A DNA stretch of 64,000 nt from JBGPLJ01 sp963826145 (GCA_963826145.1 CAWGVW010000001.1:248001-312000); one strand, 5' to 3'; counted from the first letter of the stretch, positions 16,162 to 25,608 are shown. The notes: a model not told the origin generated them from the sequence alone. A program made the numbers and translations.

Positions 16162-18724
16162 GCCGATAGAGCGCTTCCAGGGCCTGCTTCGGCGACAGTT
16201 CGTCGGGATTGAGGGCCGCAAGCTCGCTCACGAGTTCTTCGGCTACGGGGTCACGCGCGGCTCCGGTGAACGGGAATTCCGCTTGCGGTGTGCTCCCCTT
16301 TAGATGGGCACGTTCGCGCTCGAGCTCCGCCAGATACTTGCGCGCGGCCCGCACGACGTTCTTCGGGACGCCCGCAAGCGCCGCGACCTGCAGCCCGTAG
16401 CTCTGATTGGCGGGCCCGGGCCGGACGGCGTGCAGGAACACCAGGCGATCGCCGTGCTCCGTTGCATCGAGATGCACGTTGGCGACGCCCGGAATTTCCT
16501 CGGCGAGCGTCGTCAGTTCGAAGTAGTGCGTCGCGAAGAGCGTGAACGCGCGGATATGTGTTGCAATGTGTGCGGCCGCCGCCCAGGCGAGCGACATGCC
16601 GTCGAAGGTGCTCGTGCCGCGGCCGACCTCGTCCATGAGCACGAGGCTCTGGGCGCTTGCGCTGTTCAGGATGGCCGCAGTCTCCGTCATTTCGAGCATG
16701 AAGGTCGACCGGCCGCCCGCAAGATCGTCGGACGCTCCAATGCGCGTGAAGATTCGATCGATCGGACCGAGGATTACGCGGCGTGCCGGAACGAAGCTGC
16801 CCATCGAGGCGAGAATCGCGATGAGCGCCGTCTGGCGCATGTAGGTCGATTTCCCGCCCATGTTGGGGCCGGTGATGATCAGCATGCGCCGGGCGTCGTC
16901 GAGGTCGAGATCGTTCGGCACGAACGCCTGATCGATGAAGCGCTCGACCACCGGATGCCGCCCGGCCTCGATCTGCAAGCAGGGTTCCTCGACGAGTTCC
17001 GGCCGCGTGAGGTCGAGGGCGACGGCGCGCTCGGCCAGGTTCGCGAGCACATCGAGTTCGGCAAGGCCGGCCGCGCTCGCCTGCAGCACCACGAGCTTCT
17101 CGATGAGCAGGCCGAGAAGCGCGTCGTAGAGCTCCTTTTCACGGGCGAGCGACTTCTCCCGCGCGCCAAGCACTTTGTCCTCGAAGCTGCGCAGCTCCGC
17201 GGTGAGGAAGCGCTCGGAATTCTTGACGGTCTGTCGCCGGACGTAGTCCGCCGGAACGTTATCCGCCTGGCTGCGGTTGATTTCGATGAAAAAGCCGGAC
17301 ACGCGGTTGTAGCCGAGCTTGAGGCTCGACAAGCCCGTGCGCTCGCGCTCGCGCCGCTCGAGGTCGATGAGAAACTGATCCGTGTCCGAGCTGATGGCGC
17401 GCAGTTCGTCGAGTTCGGAATCGTAGCCCGTCGCGATAACCCCGCCCTCGCGAATGACGGGCGGTGGCGACTCCACGACCGCCGATTCGAGCAGCGTCAC
17501 GATGTCGGGATGGGTCGCGATGCAGGCGCTCAGTTTGCCGACGAGCGGGGAATCCATCGTCCCAATGTGCTGCTGCACGACGGGCAGCCTCGCGAGTCCC
17601 GTCCGCAGCTGCGCAAGGTCACGCGGCCGCGCCGAACGCAGCGCGACGCGCGCCAGGATCCGCTCGATGTCGCCGACCGCGGCAAGTTCTTCCCTGAGTG
17701 GAATATCGATGCGCCCGGCCATCAGGGTTTCGATGGCGTGATAGCGTTCGCGCAGGATTGCCCGGTCGCGCAACGGCCGGTGCATCCAGCGCCGCAGTTC
17801 CCGCCCGCCCATGGCGGTTGCCGTGTGGTCGAGCACGCCGGCGAGCGTTGCATCCGCATTGCTCGCGTGGCTTTCGTCGAGTTCGAGATTGCGCCGGGTC
17901 GCGGGATCCATGAGCACGGCGTCGTCGCGCTCCTGCGTAATGAGGCCGACGAGGTGCGGGAGTGCGGATTTCTGCGTGTCGCGGACGTATTGCAGCAGCG
18001 CTCCGGCGGCAGCGATCGCGAGTGGCTTGTTGGCGCAGCCGAAGCCTTCGAGGTCCCGCGTGCCGAACTGTTCCGTGAGGTGACGCTGCGCCGATTCGAA
18101 TTCGAAGTGCCACGGCGGCCGCACCCGTATGTTTCTTTCACCCTCTCCCGCTCGCGGGAGCGGGCCGGGGTGAGGGTGTCCGTCCGCCACCAGGATCTCG
18201 GCCGGCCGCAGCCTTTCGAGTTCGGCCGCGAGCGCCTCATCGCCCGCAAGCTCCATGACCGTGAATCGTCCTGCGCCAAGATCGAGCCAGGCGAGTCCGT
18301 AGCGCTCGCCGTTCGCATGGAGAGCAGCGAGCAGCGTGTCGCGCCGCTCCTCCATCAGCGCGTCGTCGGTCACCGTGCCGGGCGTGACGACGCGGACCAC
18401 CTGCCGCTCGACCGGTCCTTTCGATTTGGCCGGGTCGCCGATCTGCTCGCAGATCGCGACCGACTCGCCCTTGCGAACGAGTCGCGCGAGGTAGCCATCG
18501 ACGCTGTGCGCCGGGACGCCCGCCATCGGAATGGGCGCGCCCGCCGACTGCCCGCGGGCGGTCAGCGTGATGTCGAGGAGGCGCGCGGCGCGCTTCGCAT
18601 CGTCATAGAAGAGTTCGAAAAAATCGCCCATCCGATAGAGGAGGAGCGTGTCGGGGTATTCCGCCTTGACGCGCAGATACTGCTGCATCATCGGCGTGTG
18701 CACACTGGAGTCGGCGGCGGCCAT
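16127..18724 (-). CDS. mutS: DNA mismatch repair protein MutS
   Basis: 865 residues. The N-terminal mismatch-binding domain has YRMGDFFELFYDD, containing the F-x-E wedge that stacks on the mispair. The connector, lever and clamp domains follow, then the ATPase with Walker A GPNMGGKST (about 617-625), LVLMDEVGRGTSTFDG Walker B/D-loop and a C-terminal dimerisation tail. Between AEILVADG and PPWHFEF (residues ~182-202) there is an insertion (HPHPGPLPRAGEGERN) translated from a palindromic repeat, absent from E. coli MutS. The reading frame stays open, so it is probably tolerated in a surface loop. Divergent from pncC. Confidence 0.96.
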   Translation of the reverse strand: MAAADSSVHTPMMQQYLRVKAEYPDTLLLYRMGDFFELFYDDAKRAARLLDITLTARGQSAGAPIPMAGVPAHSVDGYLARLVRKGESVAICEQIGDPAKSKGPVERQVVRVVTPGTVTDDALMEERRDTLLAALHANGERYGLAWLDLGAGRFTVMELAGDEALAAELERLRPAEILVADGHPHPGPLPRAGEGERNIRVRPPWHFEFESAQRHLTEQFGTRDLEGFGCANKPLAIAAAGALLQYVRDTQKSALPHLVGLITQERDDAVLMDPATRRNLELDESHASNADATLAGVLDHTATAMGGRELRRWMHRPLRDRAILRERYHAIETLMAGRIDIPLREELAAVGDIERILARVALRSARPRDLAQLRTGLARLPVVQQHIGTMDSPLVGKLSACIATHPDIVTLLESAVVESPPPVIREGGVIATGYDSELDELRAISSDTDQFLIDLERRERERTGLSSLKLGYNRVSGFFIEINRSQADNVPADYVRRQTVKNSERFLTAELRSFEDKVLGAREKSLAREKELYDALLGLLIEKLVVLQASAAGLAELDVLANLAERAVALDLTRPELVEEPCLQIEAGRHPVVERFIDQAFVPNDLDLDDARRMLIITGPNMGGKSTYMRQTALIAILASMGSFVPARRVILGPIDRIFTRIGASDDLAGGRSTFMLEMTETAAILNSASAQSLVLMDEVGRGTSTFDGMSLAWAAAAHIATHIRAFTLFATHYFELTTLAEEIPGVANVHLDATEHGDRLVFLHAVRPGPANQSYGLQVAALAGVPKNVVRAARKYLAELERERAHLKGSTPQAEFPFTGAARDPVAEELVSELAALNPDELSPKQALEALYRLKKKLAPPASR
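18139..18178. repeat. REP-like palindromic repeat inside mutS
   Basis: The 40-bp unit contains the complementary cores CTCCCGCT and AGCGGG around a CGCG centre, with CACCCTC and GAGGGTG-like flanks. It is the dispersed palindrome often seen intergenically in proteobacteria, recognisable by its translations HPHPGPLPRAGEGE and TLTPTLSRERE. Here it adds a multiple of three bases to mutS. No other copy was noticed in this window. Confidence 0.75.
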
Positions 18725-18779
18725 CGGGGCCGAAGTATGCCGAATCGCCGCAGGCGACGCCTTCCTCTATTCTCCGGGC

Positions 18780-19280
18780 ATGGCTCTGCCGACCGATACT
18801 GATCTCGCGCGTCTCGCAGGGCGTGTCGCACGCCGATTTCTCGCGGCCGGCGAGCGCCTGGCGATTGCTGAATCCTGCACCGGCGGATTCGTCGCCAAAG
18901 TGCTGACGGATATTGCCGGGAGCTCCGACTGGTTCGAGGGCGGGGTTGTCAGCTACAGCGACGCCCTGAAGCGCCGGCAACTCGGCGTTCCTGCATTGAC
19001 CTTGCGTCACCACGGCGCCGTCAGCGGGCAGACTGCGCGTGCCATGGCGCTCGGCATCTTGGGGCGGACGCGCGCACATCGTGCGGTCGCGGTTACCGGT
19101 ATTGCCGGGCCGGCCGGGGCCGTGCCCGGAAAGCCTGTGGGTACGGTCTGGTTCGGATTTGCACTCCGCGCCGGCGGCAGCGCGCGCACGCGGGTTGTTC
19201 ACCGGCATTTTCGCGGGAATCGGGACGTCGTGCGTCGTAAGTCCGTGGCATTTGCGTTGCGTCAATTGGCGCGCAGATGA
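18780..19280 (+). CDS. pncC: Nicotinamide-nucleotide amidohydrolase PncC (CinA C-terminal domain)
   Basis: 166 residues starting MALPTDTDLARLAG, the normal size for stand-alone CinA C-terminal proteins. Visible motifs are IAESCTGGFVAKVLTDIAGS (catalytic Ser/active-site loop), GGVVSYSDALKRRQLGVP and AVTGIAGPAG. It deamidates nicotinamide mononucleotide to nicotinate mononucleotide for NAD recycling. An open frame extends upstream into the mutS antisense strand, but the family N-terminus and spacing fix the start at 18780. It is coupled to thpR by a 4-base overlap and lies before recA, a common proteobacterial arrangement. Confidence 0.93.
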   Translation: MALPTDTDLARLAGRVARRFLAAGERLAIAESCTGGFVAKVLTDIAGSSDWFEGGVVSYSDALKRRQLGVPALTLRHHGAVSGQTARAMALGILGRTRAHRAVAVTGIAGPAGAVPGKPVGTVWFGFALRAGGSARTRVVHRHFRGNRDVVRRKSVAFALRQLARR

Positions 19281-19807
19281 ATCGTCGCCTGTTCGTCGCA
19301 AGCTGGCCGACCGATCGCTGGCGGGCCGAACATGGAGCATCGCTCCCGAAGCTCGAATGGGCCAGCGGCGGCAAGCGCGTGGCCGTCGCGAACTACCACC
19401 TCACACTCGCGTTTCTGGGGCAGGTGGGCGATGACCGAATCGACGCTGTTCGCACCGGCCTCGGTCGAGTAAGAGCGGCGTCCCTGGGGATTGTGCTCGA
19501 TCGACTGGAGTACTGGCCGAAGCCGAGAGTGCTGTGCCTGGTTGCGTCCGCCCTGCCAGAACCGGCGCACGCGCTGGTCGCGGAGCTGTGGCGAGCGCTG
19601 GTCCGTCTTGGATTCAAACAGGACGTGCGCCCGTTCAAGGCGCACCTGACGCTGGCACGCCATGTCGAACGCCCCCCGCAGGACGGCGCCATCGGTCCGG
19701 TCGACTGGCCGATCGATCGCATCGCGCTCGTCGAATCGACGACGGGTGCCGATGGCGTGATCTATACGCCATTGGCCTTCTGGCCGCTTACTTCATCCAG
19801 TACTTGA
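19277..19807 (+). CDS. thpR: RNA 2',3'-cyclic phosphodiesterase (2H family, LigT/ThpR)
   Basis: 176 residues with the paired HxTx motifs of the 2H phosphoesterase superfamily: YHLTLAFLGQV (about residues 38-48) and KAHLTLARHV (about 122-131). It hydrolyses 2',3'-cyclic phosphate RNA ends to 2'-phosphate; the physiological role in bacteria is unclear. It is translationally coupled to pncC (ATGA overlap) and directly precedes recA. Confidence 0.92.
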   Translation: MNRRLFVASWPTDRWRAEHGASLPKLEWASGGKRVAVANYHLTLAFLGQVGDDRIDAVRTGLGRVRAASLGIVLDRLEYWPKPRVLCLVASALPEPAHALVAELWRALVRLGFKQDVRPFKAHLTLARHVERPPQDGAIGPVDWPIDRIALVESTTGADGVIYTPLAFWPLTSSST

Positions 19808-19828
19808 ATTTCGCGACTACTGTATAAG
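19801..19828 (+). promoter_or_regulatory. Candidate recA promoter region
   Basis: TACTTG (19801-19806) and TATAAG (19823-19828) are 16 bases apart, overlapping the end of thpR and 102 bp before the recA ATG. The segment CTGTATAA at 19820-19827 looks like one half of a LexA box (CTGT-N8-ACAG), but the second half is missing. Weak evidence from pattern matching only. Confidence 0.28.
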
Positions 19829-19929
19829 TGTTCGCGCAATTGAATTTCGTGCGAAAAAATCCTGTTTCGCGCGTTTCGCCCGCGACCCTTTATGAAATAA
19901 TGCGCGCCAGTCAAACGAGGGGATCTTCG

Positions 19930-20958
19930 ATGGAAGAAAATCGCAAGAAGGCGCTCGCCGCGGCTCTCGGCCAGATCGAAAAGCAGTTCGGCAAGGGCAC
20001 GGTGATGAAGCTCGGCGATGCCGCGGCCGCCGCCTGGGACATCGAAACCATTTCCACCGGGTCACTCGGCCTCGACATCGCGCTCGGCATCGGGGGGCTC
20101 CCGAAGGGTCGCGTCGTCGAGATCTTTGGACCGGAATCCTCGGGCAAGACGACGTTGACGCTGCAAGTCATCGCGGCCGCTCAAAGAGCGGGCGGCACAG
20201 CAGCGTTCGTCGACGCGGAACATGCGCTCGATCCCGCGTACGCCGGCAAGCTCGGCGTCAACGTGGACGACCTGCTGGTCTCGCAGCCGGACACCGGTGA
20301 ACAGGCGCTCGAAATCACGGACATGCTGGTGCGCTCCGGCGCGGTGGATGTCGTGGTCATCGACTCGGTCGCGGCGCTCACCCCCAAGGCCGAAATCGAA
20401 GGCGAGATGGGCGATATGCATGTGGGACTGCAGGCTCGCCTCATGTCGCAGGCCCTCAGAAAGCTCACCGGCAACATCAAGCGTTCGAACACTATCGTCA
20501 TCTTCATCAACCAGATCCGCATGAAGATCGGCGTCATGTTCGGAAACCCCGAGACGACGACGGGCGGCAACGCCCTCAAGTTCTATGCTTCGGTCCGGCT
20601 CGACATCCGCCGCATCGGCGCTCTCAAGAACGGCGAGGAAGTCGTCGGCAACCAGACGCGCGTGAAGGTGGTGAAGAACAAGGTGGCGCCGCCGTTCCGC
20701 GAAGCGGAGTTCGAAATTCTCTACGGCGCCGGCATCTCGCGCGAAGGCGAGATCATTGACCTCGGTTCGATCCACAACATCATCGAGAAGTCCGGCTCCT
20801 GGTACAGCTACAACGGGGAGCGCATCGGCCAGGGCAAGGACAACACGCGGGTTTATCTGCAGCAGCATCCGGAAATCGCAAACGAAATCGAAGGGAAGCT
20901 CCGCGAGCTGTTGATGCCGAAGCGCGGCGCCGAGGCGCGAGGTGAGGCTGCAGGCTAA
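19930..20958 (+). CDS. recA: Recombinase RecA
   Basis: 342 residues starting MEENRKKALAAALGQIEKQF. Walker A is GPESSGKT at 67-74. The MAW region FINQIRMKIGVMFGNPETTT includes DNA-binding loop L1/L2 residues, followed by the C-terminal domain. It forms filaments on single-stranded DNA, drives strand exchange and activates LexA self-cleavage. The open frame extends 34 codons upstream, but ATG 19930, preceded by GAGGGGAT, gives the family N-terminus. recX overlaps the 3' end. Confidence 0.97.
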   Translation: MEENRKKALAAALGQIEKQFGKGTVMKLGDAAAAAWDIETISTGSLGLDIALGIGGLPKGRVVEIFGPESSGKTTLTLQVIAAAQRAGGTAAFVDAEHALDPAYAGKLGVNVDDLLVSQPDTGEQALEITDMLVRSGAVDVVVIDSVAALTPKAEIEGEMGDMHVGLQARLMSQALRKLTGNIKRSNTIVIFINQIRMKIGVMFGNPETTTGGNALKFYASVRLDIRRIGALKNGEEVVGNQTRVKVVKNKVAPPFREAEFEILYGAGISREGEIIDLGSIHNIIEKSGSWYSYNGERIGQGKDNTRVYLQQHPEIANEIEGKLRELLMPKRGAEARGEAAG

Positions 20959-21451
20959 GCGGGCGCGGCGCGCCGCGCTCGAGCCTGAAGCGGCCGTCGA
21001 TCCGCGCGCTATCCGCGAGGCGGCGCTCGGGCTCCTCGCCCGTCGCGATCACGCGACCCACGAACTCGGGCGCAAGCTCAAGGAGCGCGGGTTCGACGCA
21101 GTGGCAATCGCTCCCGTCCTCGCAGAGCTTGCTGCCAATCGGTTCCTCGACGACGAACGCTTCGCCGAGCATTTTGTTTCCTACCACGCCGCGCGCGGGC
21201 AGGGTCCCGTGCGAATTGGGGCCGAGCTGCGCCAGCTGGCCCTGTCCGCCGATGTCATCAACCGCCACCTCGAGGCTGCCGTCGACTGGCGCGAACTCGC
21301 CCGGCGCGCCAGGCGCAAGAAATTCGGTGCCGCTGTGCCGAGGGATTTCAAGGCAAGGGCGAAACAGGCGCGATTTCTTGAATATCGGGGGTATTCGGCG
21401 GAGCAGATCCGCGCCGCGCTCGAGGGAGAGGTCGTGGCCGAAGGCTGCTGA
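20942..21451 (+). CDS. recX: RecA modulator RecX
   Basis: 169 residues of three-helix RecX repeats (ALGLLARRDHATHELGRKLK, DAVAIAPVLAELAANRFLDD, RFAEHFVSYHAARGQGPVRI). RecX caps and inhibits RecA filaments. The GTG start at 20942 lies inside the last codons of recA (17-base overlap), so expression is coupled to recA. The size agrees with the family. Confidence 0.92.
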   Translation: MRLQAKRARRAALEPEAAVDPRAIREAALGLLARRDHATHELGRKLKERGFDAVAIAPVLAELAANRFLDDERFAEHFVSYHAARGQGPVRIGAELRQLALSADVINRHLEAAVDWRELARRARRKKFGAAVPRDFKARAKQARFLEYRGYSAEQIRAALEGEVVAEGC

Positions 21452-21535
21452 CAACGCGTAACCCGCTGAAGGGCCGTACATTCCCGCCAGCGCCTCGCGT
21501 ATCATGTCGCGCTCCCGAAGGGCGCGGTAACAGGC

Positions 21536-24190
21536 ATGACGACGAGCCGGAAAGCAGCAAAGCCGCTTGGCAGCAGCGAGCTGCGCAGTCTTTTTCTCGA
21601 ATACTTCCGCAAGCAGGGGCACACGGTCGTGCCCTCGAGTTCGCTCGTGCCCGGCAATGATCCGACACTCCTTTTCACTAACGCCGGCATGGTGCAGTTC
21701 AAGGACGTGTTCCTCGGCAAGGATAAGCGCGCCTACGTCCGTGCGGCGAGCTCGCAGCGCTGCGTGCGTGCCGGCGGCAAGCACAACGATCTCGAGAACG
21801 TCGGCTATACGGCACGCCATCACACGTTCTTCGAGATGCTAGGCAACTTCAGCTTCGGCGACTACTTCAAGCGCGACGCCATCCGCTTCGCGTGGGAGTT
21901 CGTGACGGGCAAGGACTGGCTCGGCATCGATCCGAAGCGGCTGATGGTCACGGTGTATGCGACCGACGACGAGGCGTACAACACCTGGCACAAAGAGATC
22001 GGTCTCGCGTCCGACCGGATCGTGCGAATCGGCGACAATCCCGGTGGCGGTTCGGACAATTTCTGGCAGATGGGTGACACGGGTCCCTGCGGTCCATGCA
22101 CGGAGATCTTCTACGACCACGGGCCCGAAATTCCGGGCGACCCGCCGGGCTCGCCGGATGCCGAAGGCGACCGCTGGATCGAGATCTGGAATCTCGTCTT
22201 CATGCAGTTCGAGCGCTCGGCGGAGGGCAAGCTGACGCCGCTGCCGAAGCCGTCCGTCGATACGGGCATGGGCCTTGAACGCGTCGCCGCCGTCATGCAG
22301 GGCGTGCATTCGAATTACGAAATTGACCTGTTCCAGAACCTGATCCGGGCGGCTGGCGCGCTCGCCGTCAACAAGGGCCACCTCAACTCATTGCAGGTCG
22401 TGGCGGATCATATTCGCGCGACGTCTTTTCTCATTCTCGATGGCGTGACGCCATCGAATGAAGGGCGCGGCTATGTCCTGCGCCGGATCATGCGCCGGGC
22501 GCTGCGTCACGGCTGGAAGCTCGGTACGGTCGGCGATTTTTTCTGGCGCATGGTGGCGCCGCTTGCCGCGCAGATGAGCGACGCCTATCCGGAGCTGCGG
22601 GCGAAACAGGCGTACATCGAGACCGTTATCCGGGCGGAAGAGCAGCGCTTCGCGCAAACGCTCGATTCCGGAATGACGCTGCTGGAGGCCGCGCTACGAC
22701 GTACCGGTGGCTCGATCCCGGGCACCGAAGTATTCCGTCTCTACGATACCTACGGATTTCCGCCCGACCTGACCGCCGACATTGCGCGGGAGCGCGGTGT
22801 GACGGTGGATCTCGAAGGCTTCGAGCGCGAAATGGAAGCGCAGCGCGTGCGTGGACGAGCCGGAAGCAAGTTCGGCGTCGACCTGCGCGACGACGTCAAG
22901 CTCGACGCGGCCACGGAATTTCGTGGCTACGACCGGCTGACGGACGTAGCCCGTGTCGTCGCTCTTGTTCGCGACGGCGCCGCAGTCGACGCGTTGAAGG
23001 CTGGCGAGCGCGGCCAGGTCGTGCTTGACCACACGCCGTTCTACGCGGAATCGGGCGGGCAGGTCGGCGACACGGGTCTTCTGACCGCACCCAGCGTCAG
23101 CTTTCGCGTCGACGACACACAGAAACTCGGGGATGCCCACGCACACATCGGTGAAGTTGTTCAGGGAGCCGTCAGGCTGGCCGATACGTTGACGGCGAGC
23201 GTCGACGGCGCGCGCCGGGCCAAGACCGTGCTCAATCACTCGGCAACGCATCTCCTGCACGCTGCCCTGCGCAAGGTGCTTGGCACGCACGTGACTCAGA
23301 AAGGTTCGCTGGTCGCGCCCGACCGGCTGCGCTTCGATTTCGCGCACTTCCAGGCGGTGACGTCCGCGGACCTGCGCCAGATCGAGAATCTCGTGAACGG
23401 CGAGATCCGTGCGAACGCGGCAGCGGAAATTCGAGTCATGCCGTACGACGCCGCGCTCGCCGCCGGCGCCATGGCGCTCTTCGGCGAAAAGTACGGCGAT
23501 CAGGTTCGCGTGCTGAAGCTCGGCGAATTCTCGACGGAACTCTGCGGCGGCACCCATGTCGAGCGCGCAGGCGACATCGGTTTCTTCAAGATCGTCAGCG
23601 AGTCAGGCGTCGCCGCGGGCGTGCGCCGGATCGAGGCCATCACGGGTCAGGCGGCACTCGACTACGTCGCGGCCGCCGATCAGCTGCTCCGCGACGTCGC
23701 GGGTCTCGTGCGCGGCGGGCGCGATGACATCGAAGCCAAGGTCCGCGGGCTCATCGAACAGAATCGGAAGCTCGAAAAGGACCTGTCGGACGCCAGGAAC
23801 AAGCTCGCGTCCGGTCAGGGCAGGGATCTCGGCGCACAGGCGATCGATCTTGGCGGCGTCAAGCTCGTGGTCAGCCGGATCGATGGTGTCGATGGAGGCG
23901 CCTTGCGCGAGGCCGTCGACAAGCTCAAGGACAAACTCAAATCCGCGGTCATCGTGCTCGGTGCGGTGGATGGCGGAAGCGGCAAGGTTGCGCTCGTTGC
24001 TGGCGTTACGGCGGATCAGACTTCGCGGCTCAAGGCTGGCGAACTCGTCGGCATGGTTGCCGCACAGGTCGGCGGCAAAGGCGGCGGGCGGCCCGATTTT
24101 GCGCAGGCGGGCGGCACGGAGCCGCAGAAGCTCGACGCGGCGCTCACCTCGGTGGAGCCCTGGGTGCGGGACAAGCTGGCGGCCAAGTAA
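21536..24190 (+). CDS. alaS: Alanyl-tRNA synthetase
   Basis: 884 residues. The class II aminoacylation core starts with LRSLFLEYFRKQGHTVVPSS. The tRNA-recognition region follows, then the editing domain with HSATHLLHAALRKVLG (HxxxH zinc site, ~567) and CGGTHVERAGDIG (~668), and the C-Ala domain. It charges tRNA-Ala and clears Ser/Gly mischarges. It lies 84 bp after recX in the recA-recX-alaS-lysC-csrA order and is immediately followed by lysC. Confidence 0.97.
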   Translation: MTTSRKAAKPLGSSELRSLFLEYFRKQGHTVVPSSSLVPGNDPTLLFTNAGMVQFKDVFLGKDKRAYVRAASSQRCVRAGGKHNDLENVGYTARHHTFFEMLGNFSFGDYFKRDAIRFAWEFVTGKDWLGIDPKRLMVTVYATDDEAYNTWHKEIGLASDRIVRIGDNPGGGSDNFWQMGDTGPCGPCTEIFYDHGPEIPGDPPGSPDAEGDRWIEIWNLVFMQFERSAEGKLTPLPKPSVDTGMGLERVAAVMQGVHSNYEIDLFQNLIRAAGALAVNKGHLNSLQVVADHIRATSFLILDGVTPSNEGRGYVLRRIMRRALRHGWKLGTVGDFFWRMVAPLAAQMSDAYPELRAKQAYIETVIRAEEQRFAQTLDSGMTLLEAALRRTGGSIPGTEVFRLYDTYGFPPDLTADIARERGVTVDLEGFEREMEAQRVRGRAGSKFGVDLRDDVKLDAATEFRGYDRLTDVARVVALVRDGAAVDALKAGERGQVVLDHTPFYAESGGQVGDTGLLTAPSVSFRVDDTQKLGDAHAHIGEVVQGAVRLADTLTASVDGARRAKTVLNHSATHLLHAALRKVLGTHVTQKGSLVAPDRLRFDFAHFQAVTSADLRQIENLVNGEIRANAAAEIRVMPYDAALAAGAMALFGEKYGDQVRVLKLGEFSTELCGGTHVERAGDIGFFKIVSESGVAAGVRRIEAITGQAALDYVAAADQLLRDVAGLVRGGRDDIEAKVRGLIEQNRKLEKDLSDARNKLASGQGRDLGAQAIDLGGVKLVVSRIDGVDGGALREAVDKLKDKLKSAVIVLGAVDGGSGKVALVAGVTADQTSRLKAGELVGMVAAQVGGKGGGRPDFAQAGGTEPQKLDAALTSVEPWVRDKLAAK

Positions 24191-24194
24191 GCCC

Positions 24195-25418
24195 GTGACC
24201 CTTATCGTGCAGAAGTTCGGCGGCACGTCCGTCGGGTCCGTCGATCTCATTCAGGCCGTCGCCGGGAAGATCGCGGCCCAACGGGCGCTTGGCACCCAGG
24301 TGGTCGCGGTCGTTTCGGCGATGGGCGATCACACCGATCGCCTCGTCGATCTCGCGAAAGGCGTTTGTCCCGAACCCGACCCGCGCGAACTGGACGTGCT
24401 GCTCTCGACGGGCGAGCAGATCTCGATTGCACTGCTCGCAATGGCGCTCAATGCGCGCGGCTGCCGCGCCCGTTCCTACACAGGCTCACAGGTTCGCGTG
24501 CTGACAAGCGCCGTGCCGACGAAGGCTCGAATCCTCGGCATCGACACCGGGAAACTCGAGCGCGATCTCGATGCGGGCTGCGTGCCGGTCGTCGCGGGAT
24601 TCCAGGGCGTCAACGAGCAGGGCGACATCACGACGATCGGGCGGGGCGGCTCCGACACAACGGCCGTCGCGCTTGCGGTTGCCTTGCAGGCCGACGAGTG
24701 CCAGATCCTCACCGACGTCGACGGCGTCTACACGACGGATCCACGCATGGTGCCGGACGCGCGCCGGATCGAACGTATTTCGTTCGAGGAAATGCTGGAA
24801 CTTGCCGGGCAGGGCGCGCGGGTCATGCATCTTCGGGCCGTCGAGTTCGGCGCCAAGTACAATCTGCCGATCCGCGTGCTGTCGACATTCAATCCGGGCG
24901 CGGGGACCTTGATCTGCCGAGAGGAAGAGCACGTGGAAGCGCCAGTCGTCGCCGGGATCGCATTCAATCGGGATGAGGCCGAGCTCACCGTGACGGGCCT
25001 GCCCGACACGCCGGCTGTCGCGGTCGGCATGCTGAAGCCTGTTTCGGATGCCGCGATCGAGGTCGACATGATCGTGCTCAACGCGCCGCGCGACGGCAAG
25101 GTCGATCTCAGTTTCACGGTACACCGGGACGACTTCGCCGCAGCGCTGCGACTGGTGCGCGCGGCGGCTGGCGCATACGCAGGCACACAGGTGACGGGCA
25201 ATGACCGCGTGGCGAAGCTCTCCGTCGTCGGCGTCGGCATGCGCTCGCATGCGGGTGTTGCAACGCGACTCTTCGAGACGCTGGCGCGCGAGAACACTCG
25301 CGTGCGCATGATCACGACCTCCGAAATCCGCATTTCCGTGCTCATCGAGGAAGCTGCGCTCGAACGCAGCGTGCGGAGTCTGCACGCAACATTCGGCCTC
25401 GCCGCCGCAAAAAATTGA
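24195..25418 (+). CDS. lysC: Aspartate kinase (aspartokinase)
   Basis: 407 residues starting from GTG 24195 (TLIVQKFGGTSVGSVDLI). The amino-acid kinase domain (1-~245) shows KFGGTS, the substrate loop STGEQIS and TTIGRGGSDTTAVALA. Two C-terminal ACT domains (~265-405) normally bind lysine and/or threonine as feedback inhibitors. It commits aspartate to Lys/Thr/Met/diaminopimelate synthesis. It is a stand-alone kinase without a homoserine dehydrogenase fusion. The open frame continues upstream antisense to nothing known and inside alaS; the KFGGTS motif position and 4-bp gap after alaS define the start. Confidence 0.95.
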   Translation: MTLIVQKFGGTSVGSVDLIQAVAGKIAAQRALGTQVVAVVSAMGDHTDRLVDLAKGVCPEPDPRELDVLLSTGEQISIALLAMALNARGCRARSYTGSQVRVLTSAVPTKARILGIDTGKLERDLDAGCVPVVAGFQGVNEQGDITTIGRGGSDTTAVALAVALQADECQILTDVDGVYTTDPRMVPDARRIERISFEEMLELAGQGARVMHLRAVEFGAKYNLPIRVLSTFNPGAGTLICREEEHVEAPVVAGIAFNRDEAELTVTGLPDTPAVAVGMLKPVSDAAIEVDMIVLNAPRDGKVDLSFTVHRDDFAAALRLVRAAAGAYAGTQVTGNDRVAKLSVVGVGMRSHAGVATRLFETLARENTRVRMITTSEIRISVLIEEAALERSVRSLHATFGLAAAKN

Positions 25419-25581
25419 GTTCCGCCTAGGCTCCGGACCGATTTCTTGAAGTGGGATTTGGAGCACAAAGCGCGCGCGCTGCGACGATTCGCGTTCACGT
25501 AATTCTCACACCGAAATTTCTAACTGAAGATCATCACTCGCGGCTCGCGCTATTCGGTATCATCTCAGCCCTCGAGTTGGA

Positions 25582-25602
25582 GCCCACGGATGTTGGGCGG
25601 AG
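25582..25602 (+). promoter_or_regulatory. CsrA-binding hairpin over the csrA ribosome site (autoregulation)
   Basis: GCCCA (25582-25586) pairs with TGGGC (25594-25598), leaving CGGATGT in the loop. This is very close to the CsrA SELEX consensus (ARGGAUGU with GGA in a hairpin loop). A second GGA at 25599-25601 forms part of the Shine-Dalgarno CGGAG, six bases before the csrA ATG, and a third GGA is at 25579-25581. Bound CsrA would cover the ribosome site. Confidence 0.65.
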
Positions 25603-25608
25603 CATCAA

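Noticed and set aside
16304..18802. 832-codon open frame antisense to mutS
   Set aside because: No domain; MutS motifs on the other strand are unambiguous.
19820..19835. LexA box upstream of recA (CTGTATAA...)
   Set aside because: Only one half-site fits CTGT-N8-ACAG; the other half reads TTCGC. Not enough for an SOS box.
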